DNA of 64,000 nucleotides from Macrocystis pyrifera (Eukaryota > Sar > Phaeophyceae > Laminariales > Laminariaceae). The notes below the pieces were generated by a model, which worked only from the letters and a program-made list of their open reading frames with translations, searched no databases and had not been told where the DNA came from. Location: assembly GCA_031763025.1 (NCBI GenBank), contig JASSKH010000014.1:7014633-7078632 (forward strand). The letters run 5' to 3'. Position 1 is the first letter of the stretch. Every line of letters starts with the position of its first letter. Below, piece after piece: positions 1-11,000 of the stretch. A program made the position numbers and the translations under genes.

Positions 1-66
1 GTTTACAGGTCGGGGTAGCAGGCGATTGGTCAGCCTTTGGGCCAGCAGCAGCCCAACGGACTATTT

Positions 67-172
67 GTAGTGCCTCAACCCTTCGAGTGTAGGACTGCAG
101 TTCCGTTTGGGTCACAAATCACTCAAAGGATAAGTAGCTTGTCCCCAAAACGGAACTGTGCAGTCCTTAAGC
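67..172. repeat. family C palindrome (GGACTGCAGTCCCG...)
   Basis: Two arms: AGGACTGCAGTTCCGTTTGG and CCAAAACGGAACTGTGCAGTCC, around ACTCAAAGGATAAG. Full consensus arm is GACTGCAGTCCCGTTTTGGG with GACAAACCACTCAA. Confidence 0.65.
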
Positions 173-556
173 ATGCCTTTTCACGTAGTCGTTGGGTACC
201 TACCTATATACCATCGTCTTTTGCACTTTCCATTTTTATTTCTCGGAGTTCGTGTTGAAGGTGAGGTGTCCAGAGCTCCTCAAGCCATGAAGGAACCCTT
301 GGAAGAAGTAGGTGGTGCATTCGCTTCTATATCGTAGCATATGTCCGTACCGGTAGATTTATTGGCCGGTATTTCCAGTTGCACGGTTCTAAGTTTGTTG
401 TGTTCTCGTACCCGGTACGTTGGCATTTCACTTATACTTGCTTCGCCCATTAATTCACGATTATTGTTGCTTTATTTCTTTTTTCTTTGTTTCACAGTCT
501 GTGGCCACATAATCACCAGCATCTCTCTAGGATGAGGAATCAGGGCGGGCACTTAC

Positions 557-690
557 CTGGGTTTGCTGTTGTAGCTTGGCAGAAACAACGGTGCAGTCAG
601 CGTGAAGACAACACACACGGTGTGCGAGAAGCACACGCGCTCTCCTTGGCCATCCAGTAGCCGCATCAGTCCTTTTCGTGGTTGGGGGTT
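557..690 (-). CDS. possible exon with hydrophobic segment
   Basis: 44 codons plus 2 nt: NPQPRKGLMRLLDGQGERVC, then FSHTVCVVFTLTAPLFLPSY and NSKP. The donor CCCAG then GTAAGT is a perfect consensus, and the acceptor CCTCCGCACTTAG is good. The hydrophobic stretch could be a membrane span. It does not fit the out-phase of the 1442-1496 candidate, so an exon between them or a different gene is required. Confidence 0.4.
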
Positions 691-734
691 CTAAGTGCGG
701 AGGGACCTCACGGCCCCGCACAGTTCTCTGACGA

Positions 735-1133
735 GTGAGCTCGGCCTCTTTGTCGACATCTTTAATTTCGAGTCAGCGATCAACGTCCTTTTTCGAACGC
801 CAACACGCTAAAGTACGTTTGCACCTTGGTTGGGTCTGCAACCGCCCGTGCCATCCTCTACCAGGGACAAACCCCCGCAAAACAGTCGGCGGGCCCGAGA
901 GACCCCCCGGGAAATCTACCCCGAAAAGGCGTAGTAAATGTGACTGCCCGGCGGTAGAGCTCACCACATTCTCGAACACTGATGATGTGGTTGACGCACA
1001 CTGCCCACTAATAGTAGGGTCTGACGCCTCCTGCCTTGCATACAGTTCCAGAGAGTGGGTACCTGGAGTCGAGGAGGCGCTACTAGATAGTTGGTTCACT
1101 CCCCGCCACCCGACTGATAAGGGCCGTTGTTAA
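735..1133. other. GC-rich segment open on both strands
   Basis: A 399-nt frame on the plus strand (containing SNTDDVVDAHCPLIVGSDAS) and a 327-nt frame on the minus strand (containing SGQCASTTSSVFENVVSST) overlap. Both look protein-like and I cannot choose. It may hold an exon between the 557-690 and 1442-1496 candidates, or a separate plus-strand gene. Confidence 0.25.
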
Positions 1134-1441
1134 ACGGAGACCCTTGTTTCCCCATTAGTTGGTGAAATATTTTCCAAAATTGTAAAACTTAATTTTCCTG
1201 GTGTTTCGCCCTCTGCTAAATTTCAGTTTTTTTTTTTTTTTTTTTCACAAATATGGAAGTTGTTTCGCAGAAATGGAAAATCTGTTAAATTTCACATGGT
1301 CGGATATCAACGGCCCCAACTAGCCGTGAAACCATTACCAGGCGAACTCGCAGCCCTAGGAAGGGCAAGAAGCGGCCCCATTTTGAGTCGAATGCTTTCC
1401 TTTTTTTATTTTGATGACTGGTAACCCCAGCGTGAGCTCAC

Positions 1442-1496
1442 TGGCCAGCGATGTTCCATAGTAAGAGCTGTGTCCACCTGGTCATGGTGAGGCGTT
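1442..1496 (-). CDS. possible exon d of the same chain
   Basis: Short exon (RLTMTRWTQLLLWNIAG) whose incoming 2 nt complete a Glu codon with exon c. Donor GGCCA then GTGAGC; acceptor CGGCATAAAG. It is too short to judge alone; the support is phase agreement with exon c. Confidence 0.25.
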
Positions 1497-2139
1497 CTTT
1501 ATGCCGGATCGCCTCCTATATGCGTGGTTCATATATTCCCACCCACCCACCCCTCCCCCCCCCGCTTCCTCCCCCTTGCCCCAACCGAACACGATCCAAT
1601 AGGGTCTGATCCCGCTCCCTACGAAAAACAAATTCTCTTTTTTTTTTTACAACGTGCGTTGACGATTAAGTGAAACACGCTACTATCACCCGACACATCC
1701 CTTCAACACCCCCTTGAACACCGCCTCTTTTTGATATCCCTCACTGGTTAGCCCCCCTATTGATAGCTAGCTAGACGCCGCATAAGGAAGGATACCCCAG
1801 CAAGTACGTGTGTAGCCCTCCCTTTCTTCACCTACAGGTCGCATCGATTTTTTTTTGCATCGTGCTAATAACAATCGCAACTACTACTATCGTAAAAAGA
1901 ACACCACCCGACAAAAGAAAACGTGAAGAAAAAAACCTAGAAAAATAACTATGATGTGAATATTGGTTGAACGCACCGTGCCAAGAGGTTCCTTCGCGGT
2001 CCATCTTCGTGTGTGCGTTTCAGCCATGTGCGCTCCTCCCCCCCCCCCCCCCCCCCTTTCGCTACGGCCATCCATGACATGAGTACGCAACGCCCCCTTT
2101 TCAAGTCAATTCATTCGACGCCGCTGTCATCCATACCAA

Positions 2140-2363
2140 GAGAGTCCGCTTCACAAGCGGTTCTGTTGGTAGGACGAAGCTCACCTTCATGCGACTCGCT
2201 CAACACCTCACCACGGTGCTTCGCGCCCTGTGCAAGCAATCAATGTCAGCCGGGTCGGTGAGAACATCCGAGGCGTGCGCCGCCCCGGCCTTGTAGGGAT
2301 TCGAGGGTTCATGGTCATACGACTACGGCCATGCATGACATGAGTGCACCCCCCCCCCCCCCC
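2140..2363 (+). repeat. family B element with poly-C end
   Basis: A ~210-bp dispersed unit: it begins CCGCTTCACAAGCGGTTCT, includes GCTTCGCGCCC and GTCATACGACTACGGCC, and ends GACATGAGTGC followed by 16 C. The same end joined to C tracts recurs at 35346, 44094, 56684 and, inverted, at 28783, 39908, 54830 and 56282. Confidence 0.7.
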
Positions 2364-2689
2364 TGTTCCCTAGAAGTCGTACGGCAAACAGTCTTTCGGC
2401 TGCGTTTATATCCTCGAAGCAACCGTGCAGCAGTTGCTTCCGCTCCAACTCTTCTTGGTTTATTGTTCGAAATGGACATGATGCCTTTTCTACCCCGCCC
2501 TTCCCCGCGCCCCATGTGCATGCGCACAAGCTTTGCCCGCATCCGAGTTTTTCTCCCCCAGCCCCATTCCTAAGCCGTTTCTTATCGTAGCCGGAGCTGA
2601 AGGCCAACATGATCAAGCCGTGTATAGGCGGTTATGAACGAAGCGACGGAGGAGCGCCCGATGGCCAACCGAGGAAGAAATCCATTGCT

Positions 2690-2885
2690 TTAGTAGGACG
2701 CCGCGGTTTGATCCCTTGACTGACCGCCTCCCGCACTATAACCAGAATAGTCACATGCTTCGTAATAAACCACAGTTTGATCCCTTGACTGACCGCCCCT
2801 GCACTAAAACCAGAATAGTCACACGCTTCGTAATAAACCGCAGTTTAATTCCTTGACTGACCGCCCCTACATTAAAACCAGTAGA
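2690..2885 (+). repeat. 70-bp tandem repeat, three copies
   Basis: Unit runs CCGCAGTTTGATCCCTTGAC, TGACCGCCCCTGCACT, AAAACCAGAATAGTCACACG, CTTCGTAATAAA; copies diverge by a few bases. Confidence 0.8.
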
Positions 2886-2922
2886 ATAATCCTATAAATG
2901 GCCTTTAGGCTTCCCAATCTAC

Positions 2923-3044
2923 CATACAGATCTTCTATTAATAGCATCCCTGCCGGTAGGATGGATGGACCGTCAGGTTGTTCGAGGGCCGCGCCTGGTG
3001 GTGTTAGACTTGGGCCCGCAACGATGAAGTCTGGCCCTTCCCAC
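2923..3044 (-). CDS. possible exon c of the same chain
   Basis: 40 codons: WEGPDFIVAGPSLTPPGAAL, EQPDGPSILPAGMLLIEDLY, with 1 nt at each end. Acceptor GATGGGCCTTAG, donor TGTATG then GTAGAT. The proline-rich then amphipathic text looks like real protein. Just above it is a 70-bp tandem repeat (2690-2885 on the lower side). Confidence 0.35.
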
Positions 3045-3466
3045 CTAAGGCCCATCACAAGAGACATGCGTACATGTGTTAAGCGTAGTAGATAGCGTCA
3101 GAAGTTGACAACGTGCAATCCATAACATTCTTCGGTTGGTCTATATGTAGTCTGTTCGGGTACGAGCACGAGCAGCGCGCGCCTTTTTTTTTGTTGCTTT
3201 TGCCCTTCTTTCTGTTTAGCTATCGCCACCCCCAGCCACCCGTTTCATGACGACTACGATGATAATGATGATGTTATCACATTAGCGCATTTCCGTACAA
3301 TCTGCGTGGCACATGGTCAGACAGCAGGCTATCATGTATCTTGGTATATTACATGTTGACAGGATAGGGCAGGGTTTTTGTGCTCCCAGAATGTTCGCGC
3401 GGCAAATATTTGGTATACATTCTTCGTATCAATATTTTTGCTAAATCATAGAAAATTCCGACCGAC

Positions 3467-3559
3467 CGCGAGCGCTGAAGTGCACCGTATGTTAGCGTCC
3501 CACTGTTGCGATTTATATAGACGCTGTCGTGTAAATAGATGCCTTCGAGCCATTGCTTA
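3467..3559 (-). CDS. possible exon b of the same chain
   Basis: One nt, then KQWLEGIYLHDSVYINRNSG, TLTYGALQRS and 2 nt. The acceptor ACCTCTGTCAG is good, the donor CTCGCG then GTCGGT is weak. It joins exons a and c in phase. The composition looks coding, but no family is recognised. Confidence 0.3.
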
Positions 3560-3639
3560 CTGACAGAGGTTCTCATGGCTCGATACGCCGCCGAACAGGG
3601 GCGTTCGGCAGAGAAAGCACATAGCGGTGATTATCTTAC

Positions 3640-3754
3640 CGCGAGGTAACTACTCTCTCTCTGCGACGAGGTACCGCGTTGACCACAGGCGAATCGACGC
3701 GGGGATAGCAGCCCTGGATGAGAGCCTGTCTCCGGCTGATCGCGTCGGGTAGGC
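3640..3754 (-). CDS. possible exon a of a downstream minus-strand gene
   Basis: 37 codons: LPDAISRRQALIQGCYPRVD, SPVVNAVPRRRERVVTS. The donor CTCGCG then GTAAGA is good; the acceptor is ACTCTCAA... TATTGAG (moderate). A second frame is also open. Its 2-nt overhang fits the exon at 3467-3559. I do not recognise the product. Confidence 0.3.
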
Positions 3755-4378
3755 CTCAATACTCTCAAAACTATACACAGTGAACACGACAATCGACCAA
3801 CTGGAGCAACGCATGCTATAGACGTGGTTCCAATAGTTGAATGCGAAAACTAATGGTTGGATGTATGCACATGAGAGCATTATGTTTCACCGCACCTAAA
3901 AGCGATAGCACCGAGGCTTTTGACGGGAACTTCGGACCATCCCCACCCGCCCGGCTAAGGCATGTACGGAGTACATATACAACCGTAGTTTTCGCGATTG
4001 TAGTCGTCCATGTGGCCGGGATGGCCACCGCGCCGAGCACGCACACTCAGCGCGTTCGGGTGATTTATCCTGGGTGAGGCCCCCCCCCCCCTCTGCTTTG
4101 GGAAAGGGGGCCACAACTAATCAAATGCTTACTTTAAAATATCGAACGGAGGAGCAGAAGATTACTACTGTACGGTACAATACAAGTTAACGCGACGACG
4201 AAATCGTACTGCAGCATCACACACCGGTCAACACCCTAGCGACAATGCTCGAGGCCGCCTCGCGGAATCCTCCGTTGGGGTGGTGGGCATCGGTCCCTCT
4301 CAGATGGTCCTGAGCCCCGAAGCCGACGTCATCAAATTCGTCTGGGCTGTGTATCTGGACGAATCACGCGCGAAAGGG

Positions 4379-5330
4379 TCAGGGCTGTGAGTTAGTTGGC
4401 TGACTGCACTATAGTACCTGGTCTGTACTATCGGAGAGCTTTTTTCCAGAATTTCCAGGGCTTTTTTTGTTCGCGCAATTTTTCCATCTTCCAGACTTCT
4501 TGATTTTATTTTCCAAATAAGTGAAATTTTAACTTCACTGATATTTTGACTCTTTTGCTAAATTTCATCGTAATCGTGACAGAACTCCTCCGTACGATTT
4601 TTGCAATTTTTCCATTTTTTCCAGTCTTTCCAATTCTTCCAATTTTTCCAAAAATTGGGGAATTTTGGACAAAAGCACTCTCAGGTAATAAAGATCCTTA
4701 ATAGATACGGTAGGGTTGTCAGTTGGCTTACGTCACGCACTACACTACACTACACTACACTACTCGACTACCATTCTGCCTCTAAATGTAAGAAACCGTT
4801 TGAAAAAGACAGTACATACAAACGTTCATTATTTTGCGAGACACGTAGCCATTCGTGACGAATTGAGCCGACTAATTGACGTTACGGCCTGGAAATATTC
4901 AATCAGCTACAACAACAACAACAACAACAACAACAATAAAAAGACACAAGTCAAGTCAAGCGACAAGGGGGCGCGCACCGAGTCGGACACAATGACGCAG
5001 AACTCCGCGCAACAATACAGCTGTAGTATATTAGTACCCCTGAACAAACTATTGTAATATCTACAGCAGTCACCCGCTTTTTTTGGCCGTCCAGGACGGC
5101 AGTCCAATTTTGTGGACACACTATTAAGGGGGGCCATAGTGAATAGGACCAAACATTGTTAGTAAAAATAGGTAAATATGTAGGTTTTTATGTATACCAC
5201 CGGTCCTATTAACTATGGCCCCCCGTAATACGAGCAATTTGAGTGGTTCGTCCCCTGCAACCTTAAAGGGTCATGTCAGCCATCAAACAGCCCTAGATTT
5301 TGGCTTGTTTTTATCGACTCACAGCCCTGA
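4379..5330. mobile_element. non-autonomous DNA element with 14-bp terminal inverted repeats
   Basis: TCAGGGCTGTGAGT at 4379-4392 is the exact reverse complement of ACTCACAGCCCTGA at 5317-5330. The 0.95 kb between has no credible coding sequence, contains T-rich TTTTCCA repeats (4440-4640), a CTACA microsatellite (4738-4762), a CAACAA run (4911-4936) and a nested family-A MITE (5125-5230). No clear target duplication is seen. Confidence 0.5.
5125..5230. mobile_element. family A MITE, copy 1
   Basis: About 107 bp, ends palindromic: GGGGGCCATAGTGAATAGGACC at one end, GGTCCTATTAACTATGGCCCCC at the other, with an AT-rich core containing GTAAAAATAGGTAAATAT and GTAGGTTTTTATGT. It lies inside the 4379-5330 element, so it inserted later or was carried along. 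Confidence 0.8.
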
Positions 5331-5870
5331 CTATCTGTTTTTCTAGAAATCTCCCTTATTCGGGTTATATATTAACGCCGGATGATTATTTAAATTGTCC
5401 TGTTGACCCGGGTAGCATCCAGGGGAGCCACTGACTGACCTATGTCCCTTAACAAGGAATTGCATGTAGAGTACGCGCGATCGGGCTTATCATAACAACT
5501 TGTAAACTTCAGTAGAAATGGGATATAGACGAGACGTATTACGTGGCTTGCAAAGTTGAGTATCAACTACTGGTACTTAATCAGTCGAACTCACAGCTGA
5601 CGTATTTCATAATTTTATATAAAATCCCAGCCACAACCAAAAAATATGCTTTGAGTGACGGAGCTCGTTGACCCCAAATCGTCGGAATTCCATGCTTTGG
5701 ATCCTGCACAAAACCTATCACGGCGGCAGGTGAGTTACTGTTATCAGACGGCCTACAGATCGCGATATGTCCAAGTGGTGTGAAACGTTTTGCTCCTGCT
5801 CTGAGATTTGTTCCAATGTGCTGTTCGGAAAGCAAAGGCGCTTCCCGTTGACAAGCAGCAACCACCATGT

Positions 5871-5871
5871 C

Positions 5872-5906
<35 letters not shown>
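5871..5906. repeat. CAG/CTG repeat, about 12 units
   Basis: Plus strand reads ACCACCATGT then CAG units (Met-Ser-poly-Gln); minus strand reads a 50-residue frame (EGQRARHEQELTDLETPPEA, FDLSDLIQP) that runs into poly-Leu and a stop. Neither is supported enough to call a gene. Confidence 0.8.
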
Positions 5907-5907
<1 letters not shown>

Positions 5908-6454
5908 GTTGGATAAGGTCAGACAGGTCAAATGCTTCGGGGGGCGTCTCGAGATCAGTCAGTTCTTGTTCGTGCCGCGCACGTTGTCCCTCAACGCCAG
6001 AGCCAGCCCCCATCACAATACGGTCTATAGCAGGAGTAGCAGTGCGCGCAGGTGTGCGGGTCATCTCTTTTTTTTTACGGCGAGTATAATGTCACGACTA
6101 CTTCCAAGTAGTCCCCAAAAAAGGAGGGGTGCAGTTCGAAAGGGATCTTTTACTCCTCGGAGACCCTCTAGAGAAAGAAGCGACCAATACAATGGTTGGT
6201 ATTGATAGCTTTGTTGTTAGCGATCGTCTACGAGCAGCACGAGCGCCAAGCAGCGATACGAGGATAGATAGGATCGTGTCGCGCCCCATTCCGCATGTAT
6301 GACTCCCTGTCTTTTAACTCGGACAACAAACTTATATACATACATACTTCGAAGTATATATATATATATATATCATCCCACCCAATCACGCACTGGCCGT
6401 TGCTTGCTGTAACCGTCACTTTTTTATCTTCATTTTGCCCCTCCGAGGTCCCAA

Positions 6455-6870
6455 GGGGGTTTCCTCAACCCCTTTTAGGGCTACAGTCCCGTTCCGGGGA
6501 CAAGCCACTTAATTTTGGGACTGCGGTCCTACAGCAAAAGGGTCATAACCAGGGTTACCCTTGTCTACCACATGATGCAGAAAACATTAACATTCCAGTC
6601 TTGCTCCCATTCCGAGCACATACGTAGGGGTGTCTCCAGAAACGAGGGTGCACTCCCTTCGATCGGACTGCAACACTGTGCACAATAACTTTTTGGGCCA
6701 AACCAAAAAAAAAAAAATGGGGTCATCTTTATCCTCGAAACGGGGCTGCAGTCCCAACGGAGGCTTCAACCCTTCTCTGGGACTGTTGACACTGCAGTCC
6801 CGTTATTGAAGACAAACCGCTCGAATTCTTACCAGTTTGCCCCCAATACGGGTCTGCTGTCTTAACCGTC
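6455..6870. repeat. family C palindromes, two degenerate copies
   Basis: Arms CTACAGTCCCGTTCCGGGG, GGGACTGCGGTCC (6480-6530) and GGGGCTGCAGTCCCAACGG, CTGCAGTCCCGTTATTG (6742-6810). They are separated by an AAAC...A13 tract. Confidence 0.6.
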
Positions 6871-7412
6871 CTGAAATCGTTTTAATGCTAAAACAGGGCG
6901 TGAAGCGATGTTGAGCAGGAATCTGTGCATCTACAGTGCAGGCCCCGACCTGTCCAGATAACCTGCTTGGTGTGCGAGCAGATCGTGAATGGAGATTTCC
7001 ACGGCTCCGACCCGGCAACGCGTGAGCGATGCTCTACTTCTGTACAGCAGGTCGGTACATGCGGATCGGGAATTCATCTACCGTGCGTCTGCCGCATAAA
7101 GATCCACTACAGTAGATGACGCAGTATGGTGGGGGTCGGTGTTATCTGCCCGATGCGCCGCACGTGACCAGGGCCCACTCTGTCCCCATATATAGAGACC
7201 ATTTCTATGCCAATATTCAATAAAAAGTGTACTTATGATTAGGGACAGACCTGTAATGTATCACGTGCGGGGGGATCATATTACCTGGTGGCAGTGATCA
7301 GGACCCATCGTACACGCCAATCCTACCAGGGTATGTATATATCGATTGCAACTACTGTTTACTGAGCACGTTTTGGTCCTGACCACTTACTGCCTGTGTT
7401 CGCGTGACACAC

Positions 7413-7479
7413 CTGACCGTAGCAGTCCTCGTCTTCGACGGAATTGGTGCCGCTGTCGTAGCCGCTTAGGTGTCGGTAC
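7413..7479 (-). CDS. exon: acidic cytosolic tail piece
   Basis: One nt completes Arg from the previous exon, then YRHLSGYDSGTNSVEDEDCY and GQ. The segment is Tyr/Ser/Asp-rich with possible phosphorylation sites (inference). Acceptor TGGCCGAAG behind a C-rich tract; donor GGTCAG then GTGTGT. It ends in phase 0. I did not find a convincing next exon; the gene's stop codon is therefore unknown. Confidence 0.5.
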
Positions 7480-8045
7480 CTTCGGCCACATCGAGACGGT
7501 TGGGGTGGGCATATAGGTGGGGTGGGGGTGCGGCCGCGAGAGTGAGGATGTGGGCCCCCGAGAAAGTCTCTGGTGCGAACGGTGATCACAGGTGTGCGGC
7601 GTTATATGCTGCGTACATTTTGGTTGTTGTGCGAAGTTCATCGTCTACAACCCCCAAACCCCCTTTTGCCTCCCGGTGAACGATAGTTACCGAGAGCTGC
7701 GTGCTGAACGATAGAGATAAGACCGCCGTGGGAGCAGCAACATGAACAACAATAGCAACCGAAAACACGCTCGCAAAACTAAAGAACAGGAATAAACCGC
7801 AAGATGCGCACATACATACCTGTCCGTGTGGCCAAACACACACACAAAAAACCACAGTACATATTCCCCTTTGCTCCTGCGAGAGCTCACTACGATGTTT
7901 TAGCTGTTGGCCAGAGTTACAGTACAGCGATTGGGGGACTTTCTAAATTTCCAGCCTGCGAGGCACACGATGCGTACGTCTAGTATACGTAAAACCTCAT
8001 GTATCGTCTCCGATAAAAAAAAACAGAAAAAAAAGGAATCGTGAT

Positions 8046-8089
<44 letters not shown>

Positions 8090-11000
8090 CTGGGCCGAGC
8101 ATAGGGATTTCAATTAGGGGTTTCAGTCAGGATTGCAATTAGGTGTTTCAATCAGGGGGTGCAATTAGCGGTTGCAACTATTGCGGGGGACCATAGTACA
8201 TAGGACCTACGGTACACACAAAAACCTATATATACTTCCCTATTTTTACAAGCAATATTTGGTCCTTTTTACTATGGTCCCCCGAAATAGGGGTTGCAAC
8301 TAGCGGTTGCAATGAGGGGTTGCAAGTAGGGACTGCAATTTGGGGTTGCAACGAGGGATTGTATTTACAGGGACTGCACTTTTTAGGCCTACACATTTCA
8401 ACTACTGCAATCCGATGCAAACACTACAGTACTGCTCGTGGGGGCACTGAGTGTGGCTGGACTTTTACTACGACTATATCGGGGGACCACAGTAAATAGG
8501 ACCAAATATTGTCGGTAAAAATAGGTAAATATATAGGCTTTCGTGTGTACCGTAGGCCCTATTAACTATGGCCCCCCGTAATAGTCATTAGGTGGGTGTG
8601 GCGGAATTGTTGAGCCAACTAACAACTGCCTTTTTTTGGTGTTGTTTCTAATACGGAGGGCCATAGTAAATAGGACCTACGGCACACACAAAAACCTATA
8701 TATTTGCCTTTTTTTTACTAACAAAATTTGGTCCCATTTACTATGGTCCCCCGTAATAGTTATCAACGAAACCCAAAACATTAATCTGAGCGACGACGAC
8801 ACGCACCAAAAGACAGATACGAAAAACGCAGAATTCGGCAAAAAACAATCACGGCACGCTACTAGCTGGTGTGAATACCTAGCCGGCTGGAGTGGGCACC
8901 CCAATTTAAGAGCGCCTGAGATATGAGCATTCGGGATCTAAGGGCGGTCAAGTCAGCGTGTCTCGCCTTTGCTAAAATCCACAGTACACATTGCGTACTA
9001 CAGATAAAAGCACTGCGTAGGCAAGAGCTCCTGCTACGGCTTGCCGCGGGGCGCTCTTAAAATCGGAGCACTGTAATAGCTGGTCGGTGGCGGCCTATAT
9101 ATGGTCAGCCAGGTCATCACAGCTCCAATAGTGGACACCTTTTTTGTTGGACACCTGCTGCGGCCCATGAGGGGTTGTGTGTCGGACTCTTAGGTAGCGT
9201 ACCAACCATTTCCTCTACGATCGTTGGTTGGAGCGCTCGGAGCGAGGAGCCTGACAAAAAAAAATCCTTGTGCTATCATACGATGTCCTCATCATAGGAG
9301 GAATCCGCACGATATATTTCATAACTATATATGCCGGTACCAGGATTACACCACTGTGTCCCTAAATTTGAGTACCGTTTGAATACCAATAGTAAATGCA
9401 GGCGGTCTTTATATATTGGAACATAGTGGTATTGTTTTATTACCATATCTATGCTTTCGTGTTGGCTGGCCGGTGTTTGCCTGCCCGAATGCCTCGACCG
9501 GCGGCTTCGCAGCTCTTCTTTTTGGCTCCCCGCTACGTAGCCCACCGCAGCCTACATCCCGCGATTACGCGGAGAAGACGGTTGGGTGGCGTATCAGTAC
9601 CAATGCATGCATGGCGACCTACTACAATGCGTACATATGCACCAGGTATTTCGTTAGGGCCTATCTTATCAATAAAGTTAAAAAAAAAATAACAGCCGTG
9701 AGATCGAGGACTAGGTCGAAACTCATCTTGCGAGCTGTGCGTGATGCTTTGATTGCGTCTGTCAGCAGCTCTGTCGTTGCGTACCGCTACAAGTGTCAGG
9801 ACCGTTGCTATCGAAGAGTTTTTTTTCCGCTGGCTTTTCTACTTTTATTTTCTTAGAAACCTCAAGTCCCTTATAAACCGTTTTCCATCAACTACAGAAC
9901 CGTTTTCCATTAACTACAGAACCGTTTTTTCCATTAACCACTCAATTTCTAAGTAGTTTGTCCTTAAAAATGGGACTGCAGTCCTAAAAGGGTAAAAGGG
10001 GCAAACAAAAAATGCCTACTCTGTACGTTAGGACAACGCGCGCATCAGAGTGGTGCGGAGGCATACACGCACCTCACGCTTGACCCTCTTCTCTGAAGCC
10101 CCCGAGTACCAAGACCGCCCCGACGACGGGCCCGCTTCCTGCAAGCGTACCTTCCGAATCCGTGTCATCAACAAATGAATGGCGCGCGGCGAGGTCGAAC
10201 GGTGGCGGTGAAGGGCTGTGAGTTTCGCCGACATGTTCAAGTTGCGGAACTAGTTGTTCCCCTGGTAGGTAGTTTATAGGTACGACTGTAGCTGATGCAG
10301 CCGAGAGTTGCGTACGGTGATTTTGAGAAAGCTTGTGAATTCTTACTGTCTGACAGGCTTTTTTATGGCTCGTCGTCGTCGTGTATGTTGTTGATGCATT
10401 CTAATTTAAGTTAGTTGGCTTACTTCACAATCCTACCAGTAACTAGCTGGCGTACTTCGCCACCCAACCAATAACTAGTTGGCCTTCTTCGCCACCCAAC
10501 CAATACCTCGTTGGATTAAATCCACATCCAACTGAACCCAACTAAGAACTAGTTGGCTTACTTCGCCACTCTACTAGTCAATAGTCGGCATAGGCCGCCA
10601 CCCAACTGGTAATTAGTTGGCTCACGTCGCCACCCAACCAATGCCTTTTGGCTTGCTTCGCCCCCAACTAATAAACTAGTTGGCTTACTTCGCCACCCAC
10701 CTAACAAGCTAGTTGGCTTACGTTTCTACCCAATCAATACTCAGTCGGTTTACTTCGCCACCCACCAAAATAAACTACTGTAGTTGGCTTGCTTCGCCAC
10801 CCAACAAAGAAGCTGGTTGGCTCGCTTCGCCACCCAACGAATACATATTTAGCTCACTTCGACACCCAACGAAGAGCTAGTTGGCTTACTTTGCCACGCA
10901 ACCAATATCTTAGATGGCTTACGTTTCCACCCAACTGGCAACTACAGTAGCTGCCACGGTCCACCCAACTACCGTGGGATATCGCTCAACATACCCCCCC

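Noticed and set aside
5867..6205. Poly-Gln protein starting at a good ATG context (ACCACCATG)
   Set aside because: Only the CAG repeat and a random-looking tail support it, and the minus strand is open over the same DNA.
10404..10960. CRISPR-like regularly spaced repeats
   Set aside because: Units are contiguous and degenerate, without unique spacers, in a eukaryotic intron. The same applies to 11990-12490, 19125-19690 and 52925-53290.
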